DNA of 64,000 nt from assembly GCA_028277725.1 (NCBI GenBank), contig JANQFX010000051.1, forward strand, positions 62,001-126,000. Reading direction: 5' to 3'. The translations under genes and the position numbers were made by a program. This DNA is from Thiohalocapsa sp. Its GTDB lineage: Bacteria > Pseudomonadota > Gammaproteobacteria > Chromatiales > Chromatiaceae. This document shows positions 11,503-20,073 of this stretch, piece by piece; within the stretch, counting starts at the first letter, position 1; each line of letters opens with the position of its first letter. The notes beneath the pieces were generated by a model that worked only from the letters and a program-made list of their open reading frames with translations, was not told the origin of the DNA and ran no database searches.

Positions 11503-12065
11503 GCGTCGGCGTGTTGCTGGTCACCCACGGGCGTATCGGTCACGAACTACTGGCCGCCGCCAGCTGCATCTTCGGCGGCTGTCCCGCCAGCGCGCGTGCC
11601 CTTGCCGTCTCCGCCGACGCGGACCCGGACAGGCTGGTCGTCGAGGCGCGCTCGACCGCACGCCAGATCGACGCCGGCGATGGCGTGCTGATCCTCACCG
11701 ACCTGTTCGGCGCCACGCCCTACAACATCGCGGCCTGTCTGTGCGACGGCGGAAGCCATCGCGTGCTGAGCGGCGTCAATCTGCCGATGCTCCTGCGCGT
11801 GCTCAATTATCATCAATTGCCCCTCGATGCACTCGTCGCCAAGGCCACGAGCGGCGGACACGACGGCGTCATGGCCTGTGTGGGTCCGGGTCTCGGCCCT
11901 GGTCAAGTGACGGCGACCGGTTCCTGCGATACCGAGTCCGCGGGCGCTGCGGCGGTTGGGTCACAGACCCGCCATCCGGCGTCGAAGGCATCCGCTGCTG
12001 TCGACGGGTGGCAGGCGGATCCACGGGGACGATCGGCGACAGTCAAATCACGCGCGGGGGGCTGA
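11499..12065 (+). CDS. PTS mannose-type EIIA domain protein
   Basis: VGVLLVTHGRIGHELLAAA ... GVLILTDLFGATPYNIA; C-terminus extends beyond the EIIA domain. Confidence 0.88.
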   Translation: MSVGVLLVTHGRIGHELLAAASCIFGGCPASARALAVSADADPDRLVVEARSTARQIDAGDGVLILTDLFGATPYNIAACLCDGGSHRVLSGVNLPMLLRVLNYHQLPLDALVAKATSGGHDGVMACVGPGLGPGQVTATGSCDTESAGAAAVGSQTRHPASKASAAVDGWQADPRGRSATVKSRAGG

Positions 12066-12066
12066 G

Positions 12067-12336
12067 ATGCGCTCGGAAGCTATCGACATCGTGAATCGAC
12101 TCGGGTTACACGCCCGAGCCGCGGCCAAGTTCGTCACCTGTGCCAGTGGCTTCGAGAGCGAGATTGCTGTCGAGCGCAACGGTCGGCGGGTCAATGGCAA
12201 GAGCATCATGGGCCTGATGACCCTGGCGGCCGCCAATGGCACCCAGATTCGGCTCGACGTCGATGGCCCGGACGAGGACGCCGCGTTCGCCGCGCTGGCC
12301 CAACTGGTGGCCGAGCGCTTCGGGGAGCCGGAATGA
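12067..12336 (+). CDS. ptsH: Phosphocarrier protein HPr
   Basis: MRSEAIDIVNRLGLHARAAAKFV; Ser-site region GKSIMGLMTLAA. Confidence 0.94.
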   Translation: MRSEAIDIVNRLGLHARAAAKFVTCASGFESEIAVERNGRRVNGKSIMGLMTLAAANGTQIRLDVDGPDEDAAFAALAQLVAERFGEPE

Positions 12337-14066
12337 CCATCTCGATGCATGGCACCGGTATCGACGGCTCACGCCCCGTCGCCATCGGCCGTGCATACTT
12401 GTTGAATCGGGAGCCATCGCCGCAGCCCGCACCCATCGCCGCATCCCAGGTCGCGGCGGAGCTGATGCGTCTCGACCGGGCGTTGGAAGGCGCGCGATTG
12501 CACCTGGAGCGGGTGCGCGAGCAAATCCCCGAGGGAACGCCGAAGCACATCGCCGAGTTCATCGACTCGCATCTGATGATGATGACGGACTCGGCGCTCG
12601 TCGATGCGACGCGGGATGTGATCCGCGAGCAGTCGGTGAACGCCAGCTACGCCCTGCAGTCGCAGCGCGACACCCTGGTGGCCGTGTTCGACCAGATGGA
12701 AGACGCTTACCTGCGCACGCGTCGGGACGACATCGACCACGTCGTGCGCCAGATCCAGCAATTCCTCGGCGCCGGCCCCGATCGGGCGCCGGTGGTAGAA
12801 ATCGACGTCGACGGACGGGTCGTGGTGGCAGAGGACCTGACACCGGCCGACACGATTCTGCTGCGCCAGCGCGGTGTGGCGGCCTTCGTCGTCGAGCACG
12901 GCGGACCGATGTCGCACACGGCTATCTTGGCCCGCAGCCTGGATATACCGGCCGTCATGGGCTTACACCGTGCTTGTGAACGGCTGCACGACGGCGAGTT
13001 GTTGGTCGTCGACGCCGAGACCGGCTCCGTACTGACCGAGTTGGAGCCGGGCATCCTGGAGCACTATCGTGCCCGCCTCGCCGGTTTCGACGCCCACAGG
13101 CGCGAGCTGCGGCGATTGGTGCGTGAGCCGGCCGTAACCCTGGACGGGACACCGGTGCTGCTGCTCGCCAATCTCGAACTCCCGGAGGATGTGACAGCGG
13201 CCCGCGACAATGGGGCGGCGGGCGTCGGACTCTATCGCACCGAGTTCCTCTACATGAACCGGGATGTGCTACCGGACGAAGAGGAGCACCTGGAGAATTA
13301 CCTGTCCATTGTTCGCGGCCTGGATGGTATCCCGCTCACCATTCGGACCTTGGATCTTGGTGCGGACAAACAGATCCCGGATACTGTCTTCCACCCGGCA
13401 CGCACCAATCCGGCCCTGGGGCTCCGGGCCATTCGGCTCTGCTTGAAGGAGCCCGGGCTGTTCCTGCCTCAGCTGCGCGCCATATTGCGCGCCTCCGCCG
13501 AGGGGCCGATTCGGCTCATGATCCCAATGATCTCCTGCATGTCGGAGGTCGAAGCGGTGTTGCAGCTGGTCTCGGAGGCGCGTCGGCAAATGCGCCGCGA
13601 TGGGCTGCCGTTCGACCCGCTGATGCCTATCGGTGGCATGATCGAGGTGCCGGCGGCGGCGCTCATGGCGGGTGCCCTGGCCAAGCGGCTCGACTTCCTG
13701 TCCATCGGTACCAACGACCTGATCCAATACACACTCGCCATCGACCGCGTCGACGATGCAGTGAGTTACCTCTATGACCCGCTGCATCCGTCGGTGATTC
13801 GCCTGATCAAGCACGTCATCGACTCCGCCAAGGCGACCCGGACCCCCGTTGGCATGTGCGGGGAAATGGCCGGCGACGCCCGCTTTACCGGGCTCCTGCT
13901 GGGGCTTGGGTTGCGAGAGTTCAGCATGCATCCGGGCTCCCTGCTGGAGGTCAAGGACCGGGTCCGGCGCTGCGATCGACGGCAGATGTCGCAGACCTTG
14001 GCACCCCTGCTGGAGCACCTCGAAGAGACACCCGCCGAGGAACTACTGGCCCGCTTGCAGCCCTAG
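12333..14066 (+). CDS. ptsI: Phosphoenolpyruvate-protein phosphotransferase (enzyme I)
   Basis: GGPMSHTAILARSLDIPAVMG, GLYRTEFLYMNR, GTNDLIQYTLAIDR, GMCGEMAGD. Confidence 0.97.
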   Translation: MTISMHGTGIDGSRPVAIGRAYLLNREPSPQPAPIAASQVAAELMRLDRALEGARLHLERVREQIPEGTPKHIAEFIDSHLMMMTDSALVDATRDVIREQSVNASYALQSQRDTLVAVFDQMEDAYLRTRRDDIDHVVRQIQQFLGAGPDRAPVVEIDVDGRVVVAEDLTPADTILLRQRGVAAFVVEHGGPMSHTAILARSLDIPAVMGLHRACERLHDGELLVVDAETGSVLTELEPGILEHYRARLAGFDAHRRELRRLVREPAVTLDGTPVLLLANLELPEDVTAARDNGAAGVGLYRTEFLYMNRDVLPDEEEHLENYLSIVRGLDGIPLTIRTLDLGADKQIPDTVFHPARTNPALGLRAIRLCLKEPGLFLPQLRAILRASAEGPIRLMIPMISCMSEVEAVLQLVSEARRQMRRDGLPFDPLMPIGGMIEVPAAALMAGALAKRLDFLSIGTNDLIQYTLAIDRVDDAVSYLYDPLHPSVIRLIKHVIDSAKATRTPVGMCGEMAGDARFTGLLLGLGLREFSMHPGSLLEVKDRVRRCDRRQMSQTLAPLLEHLEETPAEELLARLQP

Positions 14067-14187
14067 TCTCCGCCCTTGGTCTTGCCCTTTTCGCCGACTC
14101 TGCTGCGCTGACTGGATTGGCCTTGCCGCCGATCTCTCTATGGTGTCAGCGGCCGCTCGCATGCTCCGATTAGGCCCTCGAGCAATG

Positions 14188-14235
14188 GCGGGGCATCCTG
14201 CCCCGCACGGGCACCTCGATTGTTTCGAGGTGCCC
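14188..14235. repeat. Tandem pair of perfect inverted repeats downstream of ptsI
   Basis: GCGGGGCA-TCC-TGCCCCGC (14188-14206) followed by GGGCACCTCG-N7-CGAGGTGCCC (14209-14235). Confidence 0.85.
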
Positions 14236-14352
14236 TTGAGACGCCCGTCGGTGCTTGGGTAACGCGGACGCCACCTCGCTGCCCAAGTGTCCGGTCCGCC
14301 GCGGCGACCGCCGTGGCTTCCATTCTCGCCTTGCCCACATGCTGGAGACGCC

Positions 14353-15717
14353 ATGACCGTTGACGTCGCGACCACCGTTCCGGAGGCGGATCGCCTCGAT
14401 GCACTGCATGCAGTGCTCGAATCAGGCTCCGTAATCAAAGCCACGCGTATGCTCAATGCGTTGCATCCGGCGGAGATTGCGCACGTATTGCAGTCCATGC
14501 TTCCGCGTCAGCGTGAGCTTGTCTGGGGAATGGTGGATGATCCTGCACAGGGCGAGGTGCTGCTCTATCTGAACGACGATCTGCGCGACGAGCTGCTCCG
14601 CGACATGGCGCCGAGCAGGATACTCGAAGTCGCGGAGGCGCTGGAAACAGACGACCTCGCCGATTTGATCCAGGACTTGCCTGCAACCGTGACGCGCGAG
14701 GTGCTCAACTCACTGGACGAGCAACGTCGCGAGCGCTTGGAAACCGCCCTGGCGTTTCCGGAAGACACCGCCGGCGGCCTGATGAATACGGACATGATCA
14801 CCGTTCGCCCCGAGGTGACCTTGGACGTAGTCATGCGCTATCTCCGGAGACTGAAGGACGGCCTACCCGATCTCACCGACAACCTCATCGTGGTCAATCG
14901 CCAGGGCCGCTACCTCGGGGTGCTCTATCTCACGGACCTGCTAACGAACGACCCCGATGACTCCGTCGCCGAGATCATGACCCTGGCCGTGCAGCCGATG
15001 CTCGCGACCCTGGACGCCCGCGAAGTGGCCAATCGATTCGAGCAGCTGGATTTCGTCTCGGCACCGGTGGTGGATGAAGACGGCCATGTGCTCGGCCGCA
15101 TCACCGTGGACGACGTTATGGACCTGATTCGCGAGGAGGCGGATCACCAGTTCATGGGTCAGGCGGGCCTCAGCGAGACGGAGGACATGTTTGCACCGGT
15201 CCTACTCAGTGCGCGACGTCGCGCGGTCTGGCTGGGCGTCAATTTGCTCACTGCATTCCTCGCCGCTTGGGTGATCGGTCGTTTCGAGTCGACCATCCAG
15301 CAGCTCGTCGCCCTTGCTGTGCTGATGCCCGTGGTGGCGAGCATGGGTGGCATCGCCGGGACGCAAACCCTAACGCTCGCGATTCGCGGCATCGCCCTGG
15401 GCCACCTATCGGCCAAGAATCTGCATTGGCTCCTCGGCAAGGAGATGGCAGTCTCGTTGATCAACAGCCTGGTATGGGCACTGGTCGTGGCCGCGATTGC
15501 CTGGCTTTGGTTCGGTAGCGTCGGTGTCGCGTCCATCATCGCCGTGGCCATCACGATCAACCTGTTGGTGGCCAGTCTGGCAGGTGCCCTGCTGCCACTC
15601 TTCCTCGACCGGGTGGGTATCGATCCGGCACTGGCCGGTGGCGTGATTCTCACGACAGTGACGGATGTCGTCGGTTTCCTGGCTTTTCTTGGATTGGCGA
15701 CGCTATTGTTGGTCTAG
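14353..15717 (+). CDS. mgtE: Magnesium transporter MgtE
   Basis: MgtE N-domain, CBS pair and C-terminal TM domain (LMPVVASMGGIAGTQTLTLAIRGIALGHL); start ATG 14353. Confidence 0.96.
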   Translation: MTVDVATTVPEADRLDALHAVLESGSVIKATRMLNALHPAEIAHVLQSMLPRQRELVWGMVDDPAQGEVLLYLNDDLRDELLRDMAPSRILEVAEALETDDLADLIQDLPATVTREVLNSLDEQRRERLETALAFPEDTAGGLMNTDMITVRPEVTLDVVMRYLRRLKDGLPDLTDNLIVVNRQGRYLGVLYLTDLLTNDPDDSVAEIMTLAVQPMLATLDAREVANRFEQLDFVSAPVVDEDGHVLGRITVDDVMDLIREEADHQFMGQAGLSETEDMFAPVLLSARRRAVWLGVNLLTAFLAAWVIGRFESTIQQLVALAVLMPVVASMGGIAGTQTLTLAIRGIALGHLSAKNLHWLLGKEMAVSLINSLVWALVVAAIAWLWFGSVGVASIIAVAITINLLVASLAGALLPLFLDRVGIDPALAGGVILTTVTDVVGFLAFLGLATLLLV

Positions 15718-16325
15718 GTGTTCGCAGCTCGACGCAAGCCATTGAAACCCGCGCCTCATGAGTGCTGTGCTGATCGACTCCGTGGCATAGCGTTTGCCGG
15801 GAACGGTCGCCCTCTCCAAGCCCCACGCCCCGGGGTGGGTTGCAAGTCCAGTCAATGCTGAAGATTGGTCCAAAGTGGAATATGCACAATGTTTCCCAAT
15901 AGGCGGCGAGTATCGTCAGGGATGCGATACCAAGACCCCGTCGGGCGCCGACCAACCGCATTCGAGAGCGGGTCGGTAGCACGGGACTGCTGAGGTTCGA
16001 TCGTCCCTATCCCCAATAGCCCCTAGAGCGCAGGCATGCTCTGCTGTTGCTTTTATCGGTCGAATCTTGTCCTATTGGGTTGACTTTTTTTCTGCTTGCT
16101 ATACAGTCTCCAGAGTAATGGAGGTGGTCTTTCTTTGATTGTTCGCGATCGGCTCGCGCGCTCAGATTAGGATACCTAGAGGTCTGTTCTAAGGCCCGGT
16201 ATCGAGACTTCCCTCATAACTGTTGGCGCGCTCAGTGTTGCGCCCTCGACTCCCGGACCGCTTGTGAGGCCATATCCAGCGGTCCACACCCTAACCAACC
16301 CGTTCATCAACCCAGGAGGTTGTCC

Positions 16326-16724
16326 TTGGACTACAAGAGCCTTAGCGTCGAAGACTTGCAGCAACAGTTGCAGCAAATCGAGCAAAGCAAGGTCGATCTG
16401 GAAAAGGCGCTGACCCAGCGCTGGCACGAGGCGAAGTCCGAACTCGCCCAGGAGATTCGCGAGCTGATCGACTCCCGCGGCTACGACGCCGACGAAATTC
16501 TCTCCCTCGTCATGCCGCGGCGTCGGCGTGCCGGAGGCGGCGCGAAAAAGGGCAATCGCAGCTACACCCGCTATGTCGATCCGGAGAACCCGAATCAGGT
16601 CTACACCCGTGGCGTCCTGCCCGGCTGGATGAAGGAGAAGATGGCCGCGCAGGGCTACGATCCGTCCGTCAAGGAGGATCGCGAGGCGTTCAAGGCCAAC
16701 TATCTGCAGGCCGTGCAGGAGTAG
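16326..16724 (+). CDS. H-NS family nucleoid-associated protein
   Basis: H-NS-like coiled coil plus C-terminal YTRYVDPENPNQVYTRGVLPGWMKEKM; AGGAGG at 16314-16319 favours TTG 16326 over TTG 16320. Confidence 0.8.
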   Translation: MDYKSLSVEDLQQQLQQIEQSKVDLEKALTQRWHEAKSELAQEIRELIDSRGYDADEILSLVMPRRRRAGGGAKKGNRSYTRYVDPENPNQVYTRGVLPGWMKEKMAAQGYDPSVKEDREAFKANYLQAVQE

Positions 16725-16781
16725 TTCGCTGGAGGCCGATCACCGGCTTCCCTCCGCTGTTTCCTCCGCCGTTCTTCAAGG

Positions 16782-16810
16782 AACCGGAAGACGCCGTCTT
16801 CCGGTTTTTT
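16782..16810 (+). terminator. Rho-independent terminator of the H-NS-like gene
   Basis: AACCGGAAGAC-GCC-GTCTTCCGGTT stem followed by a T-run. Confidence 0.93.
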
Positions 16811-16918
16811 GTTTTGGCCCTTTGATCTTCGGCACCCCTCTGGCACGCATCGCACAAGGGAGCCGACCATGGGCATAATCGGACCTTGCGTGGCGAGTGG
16901 TGAAGGTGGAGCAGCGCG

Positions 16919-17437
16919 ATGGTACCCAACAGCGACGATGAAAATGGCTCTACGGAACCGGAGGATATCGCTCGGTCCGCCGACGCGGGCAACATGGAGC
17001 AGTTGCGCAGTCTGCTGTTCGGCGGCCAGATGCGCGACTACGATCGACGCTTCAAACAAGTCGACGAACGCATCTCCATCGAGCTGGAGCGCCTGTCCAC
17101 CGAACTTCGAGGTGAACTCCTCGCCGAGCGCGAGGCCCGTCTCTCTGCACAACAGTCCGCCGCGACCACCTTGGACGAACTGCGTCTCGCCCTGCTAACG
17201 CGACTGGATGATTTGGATGCCGCGCTTACCGAGGAGTCGGCCAGCCGTGAGTCCGCCTTGGGCGAGCTCGCCGATGCCCTTCGCGACGAGTTGGAGGCCC
17301 GCGCGGCTGTCGTAGAGCGCGCCCTGACCGCGGAGCGCGAGCGGTTGCGCGGCGAAAAGGCCGACCGCGAGGAACTGGCGCAGCTCTTCGGCGACGTCTC
17401 CTCGCGCCTGGCTCGGACGCGGGATCAGGCCGAGTAG
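16919..17437 (+). CDS. Hypothetical coiled-coil protein with an LRxLLxGxQ N-terminal motif
   Basis: 172 aa, Glu/Arg/Leu-rich helical; first gene of the GTPase/OmpA/HK cluster. Confidence 0.8.
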   Translation: MVPNSDDENGSTEPEDIARSADAGNMEQLRSLLFGGQMRDYDRRFKQVDERISIELERLSTELRGELLAEREARLSAQQSAATTLDELRLALLTRLDDLDAALTEESASRESALGELADALRDELEARAAVVERALTAERERLRGEKADREELAQLFGDVSSRLARTRDQAE

Positions 17438-17476
17438 CCAGGGACCGCACGGAGGACGTCCGGTCCTGAGTAGCCG

Positions 17477-19501
17477 ATGGCAGCGGACTTCAGCCCATCC
17501 CGCCCCGCGGACGCCCAGCCGACCGACAAGGGGCCGACCCGCGAGCGCAACGGGTGTCCCTCGGAGTCGGACGAGTCGGCGTTCGAGCGCCTCAAGGGCC
17601 TATTGCTCGGCGATCAGCCCAAGCGCGTCGCCGATCTCGAGCAGCGCCTTGCGGATCCCGCCCGCCGCGCGCAGGACCTGGCCCAGGTGCTGCCGGAGGC
17701 TGTGCGTGCCTCCGGAGCGGCCGATCAGCGTCTCGCCGATGCCCTAGCGCGCCCGGTGGATGCCTGTATCCAACGCTCCGTCTCGCAGGATCCACAGCGC
17801 CTGGCTGATGCCCTGTTCCCGGTCATGGGGCCGGCCATTCGGCGCGCCATCGGCGAGTCGTTGAAAGGTTTGGTGCAGTCCATCAATCAGGCCGTGGAGC
17901 ATAGCCTGTCGCCACGCGGTTTCCGTTGGCGGCTGGAGGCGTGGCGCAGCGGCAGCACCTTCGCAGAGGTGGTGCTCAAGCATACGCTGGTATACCGAGT
18001 CGAGGCGGCGTACCTGATCCACAACGAAACCGGTCTGCTGATCGATCACGTAGTGGCCGCGACGGACACGACCCTCAAGGACGAGGACGCCGTTTCGGCG
18101 ATGCTGACCGCCATCCAGGACTTCGTGCAGGACTCCTTCAGTGCCGAGGGCGCGCCGCTGGAGTCCGTCGAGATAGGCCAACGCCTGCTCTGGCTGCTGC
18201 GCGGTCCGGCGGCGACCCTTGCCTGCGTCATCATCGGCCTGCCGCCCCATAGCCTTCGAACCGATCTCGCCGCCGTGCTGCTAGAGGTCCACGCGACCTT
18301 GGCCGCGCCGCTGGCCGGCTTTCGAGGGGACAAGTCTGCGCTGATGGCGGCCCATCCGCTGTTGGAGCAGTGCCTCGCCCTCGAGTATCGGGAGGACGCG
18401 GTCCCCGAGCGGCAGACGACCTGGTGGCCCTGGGGGCTCGCCCTGCTCCTGCTCCTGTTGCTGGCCGGGACGGGTTGGATGGCCTGGCAGCACTGGGATT
18501 GGCAGCAGCGACTCTCCCGTGCCCGGGCCGAACTCGCCGACACACCGGGCCTCGCGTTGCTGCACTGGGCGCCGGCGCGGCGCATCGATGTCGAACTCCT
18601 CGCCGATCCGCTGTCGTCGGCCGTCTCCGGGCCTGCCCGGCAGCGGGTGAGCGATGAGACGATCCGCTCGCGACTGCGCATCCGCACTCGCCCCTATGTC
18701 TCGGCCGACCCGCCCATCGTCCTGGAGCGCGCCCGCCGCCAGCTCCGCCCACCGCCCGGCGTGACCCTGGATCTGGACGGCGGCCTGCTACGCGTCTCGG
18801 GGCGCGCCCCGTCGGACTGGGTTGAGCGATTGCGCCGTTCACCGCTCCCGCCCGCCGGTGCGGAGGGGTTGGACCTCTCCGCGCTGGAGCCCGAGCTCAA
18901 GGACCAATCGGACCTCGCCGAACGGGTGCGAGCGGCGTTGCAGCCGCCCGAGGGCGTGCGCGTGACCTTGGATGGCACCAACGTCCAGCTGCGCGGCGCC
19001 GCGCCCCAGGCCTGGATCATGCGCGTCGCGGAGCGGCTGATGCCGCTGAGGGAGCTCACGGGCTGCACCGATAGAGGCCTGGTCGCAACGGAGGCCCTAC
19101 GCGCAAGGCAGTTGGTAGCGGAACTTCAGGGGCTGCGCTTGTACTTCTCCGAGGGCATCGAGCCGACGCCCGATTTTGCCGCCCGATTGCAGCGCGCGGC
19201 TGGCTGGATGCGTGAACTCGCCGACCTGCGCGACGCATTGCCCGGCCTATGGACCCGCATCGTCGTGGTCGGCCGGTCCGATGGGCTCGGCGATCCGCGC
19301 CGCAATCTGTGGCTGCGCGGAGAACGGGCCAGCTTTGCCGTTGCTCGCTGGCGTGAGCTCGGTGTCCCCGGCACTTTGCTCAGCGCCGAGGCCGCGCCGG
19401 ACTCCGAATCATCAGGGATGGCGAGTCGGAAAGACCGGCGCGTAGAGATCCGGGTCGAGTTGACGCTGCCCGCGCCGCGCGGTTGCAACCCGCCGTCCTG
19501 A
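17477..19501 (+). CDS. Membrane protein with C-terminal OmpA-like domain and large cytoplasmic N-terminal region
   Basis: Single TM (WWPWGLALLLLLLLAGTGWMAW) and OmpA-like C-terminus (VVVGRSDGLGDPRRNLWLRGERASFAVARWRELGVP...DRRVEIRVEL). Confidence 0.85.
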   Translation: MAADFSPSRPADAQPTDKGPTRERNGCPSESDESAFERLKGLLLGDQPKRVADLEQRLADPARRAQDLAQVLPEAVRASGAADQRLADALARPVDACIQRSVSQDPQRLADALFPVMGPAIRRAIGESLKGLVQSINQAVEHSLSPRGFRWRLEAWRSGSTFAEVVLKHTLVYRVEAAYLIHNETGLLIDHVVAATDTTLKDEDAVSAMLTAIQDFVQDSFSAEGAPLESVEIGQRLLWLLRGPAATLACVIIGLPPHSLRTDLAAVLLEVHATLAAPLAGFRGDKSALMAAHPLLEQCLALEYREDAVPERQTTWWPWGLALLLLLLLAGTGWMAWQHWDWQQRLSRARAELADTPGLALLHWAPARRIDVELLADPLSSAVSGPARQRVSDETIRSRLRIRTRPYVSADPPIVLERARRQLRPPPGVTLDLDGGLLRVSGRAPSDWVERLRRSPLPPAGAEGLDLSALEPELKDQSDLAERVRAALQPPEGVRVTLDGTNVQLRGAAPQAWIMRVAERLMPLRELTGCTDRGLVATEALRARQLVAELQGLRLYFSEGIEPTPDFAARLQRAAGWMRELADLRDALPGLWTRIVVVGRSDGLGDPRRNLWLRGERASFAVARWRELGVPGTLLSAEAAPDSESSGMASRKDRRVEIRVELTLPAPRGCNPPS

Positions 19502-20073
19502 GGCATGATCATGAGCCCTCAGACCCCTCCGTATTGGACGTCACTGCAACCAGAGCCCCTCGCCTCGTGGACGCCCGGAAGATTTGCATCCTCGGTGACT
19601 TCGCCGTCGGCAAGACCAGCCTGGCCCGGCGCTTCGTGCACCAGCAGTTCTCGGACAAGTATCTCACCACCGTCGGCGTCAAGGTCGATACCAAGGCGGT
19701 GGAGCTGGGCGCCGGCCGCGCCCTGAAGCTCGCCATTTGGGACATCGCCGGCACCGATACACCGACCGAGCTCCTATTGCGCTACACCCGCGGTGCCGCG
19801 GGTTTTCTGCTCGTCGCCGACGCCACGCGCGCCGAGACTCTGGACTGCTGCGCCGAACTCCGCGATGCCGTCCTAGACCGTCTCGGGCCGCTACCGCACA
19901 TCCTGCTCATCAACAAGTGCGACCTCGAGGCGCAGCGTGAGCTGACCGCCGCGGCGTTGCCATCGCCTCTCGACACCGCCCTGGCCCGCTTCGACACCAG
20001 CGCCCTGACCGGGGCCAAGGTCGAGACGGCCTTCACGGCGCTCGCACGAGCCATGCTGGAGTCGGCGCCATGA
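19483..20073 (+). CDS. Ras/Rab-like small GTPase
   Basis: G1 GDFAVGKTS, G3 WDIAGTD, G4 NKCD, G5 TSALTG; start uncertain, GTG at 19567 also plausible. Confidence 0.9.
   Translation: MQPAVLRHDHEPSDPSVLDVTATRAPRLVDARKICILGDFAVGKTSLARRFVHQQFSDKYLTTVGVKVDTKAVELGAGRALKLAIWDIAGTDTPTELLLRYTRGAAGFLLVADATRAETLDCCAELRDAVLDRLGPLPHILLINKCDLEAQRELTAAALPSPLDTALARFDTSALTGAKVETAFTALARAMLESAP

Noticed and set aside
16080-16105. TTGACT ... TATACA as a sigma70 promoter for the H-NS-like gene
   Set aside because: Spacer is only 14 nt, outside the functional range.
16849-16864. TGGCACGCATCGCACA upstream of the GTPase cluster as a sigma54 promoter
   Set aside because: The GG-GC spacing is two bases too short for a -24/-12 element.
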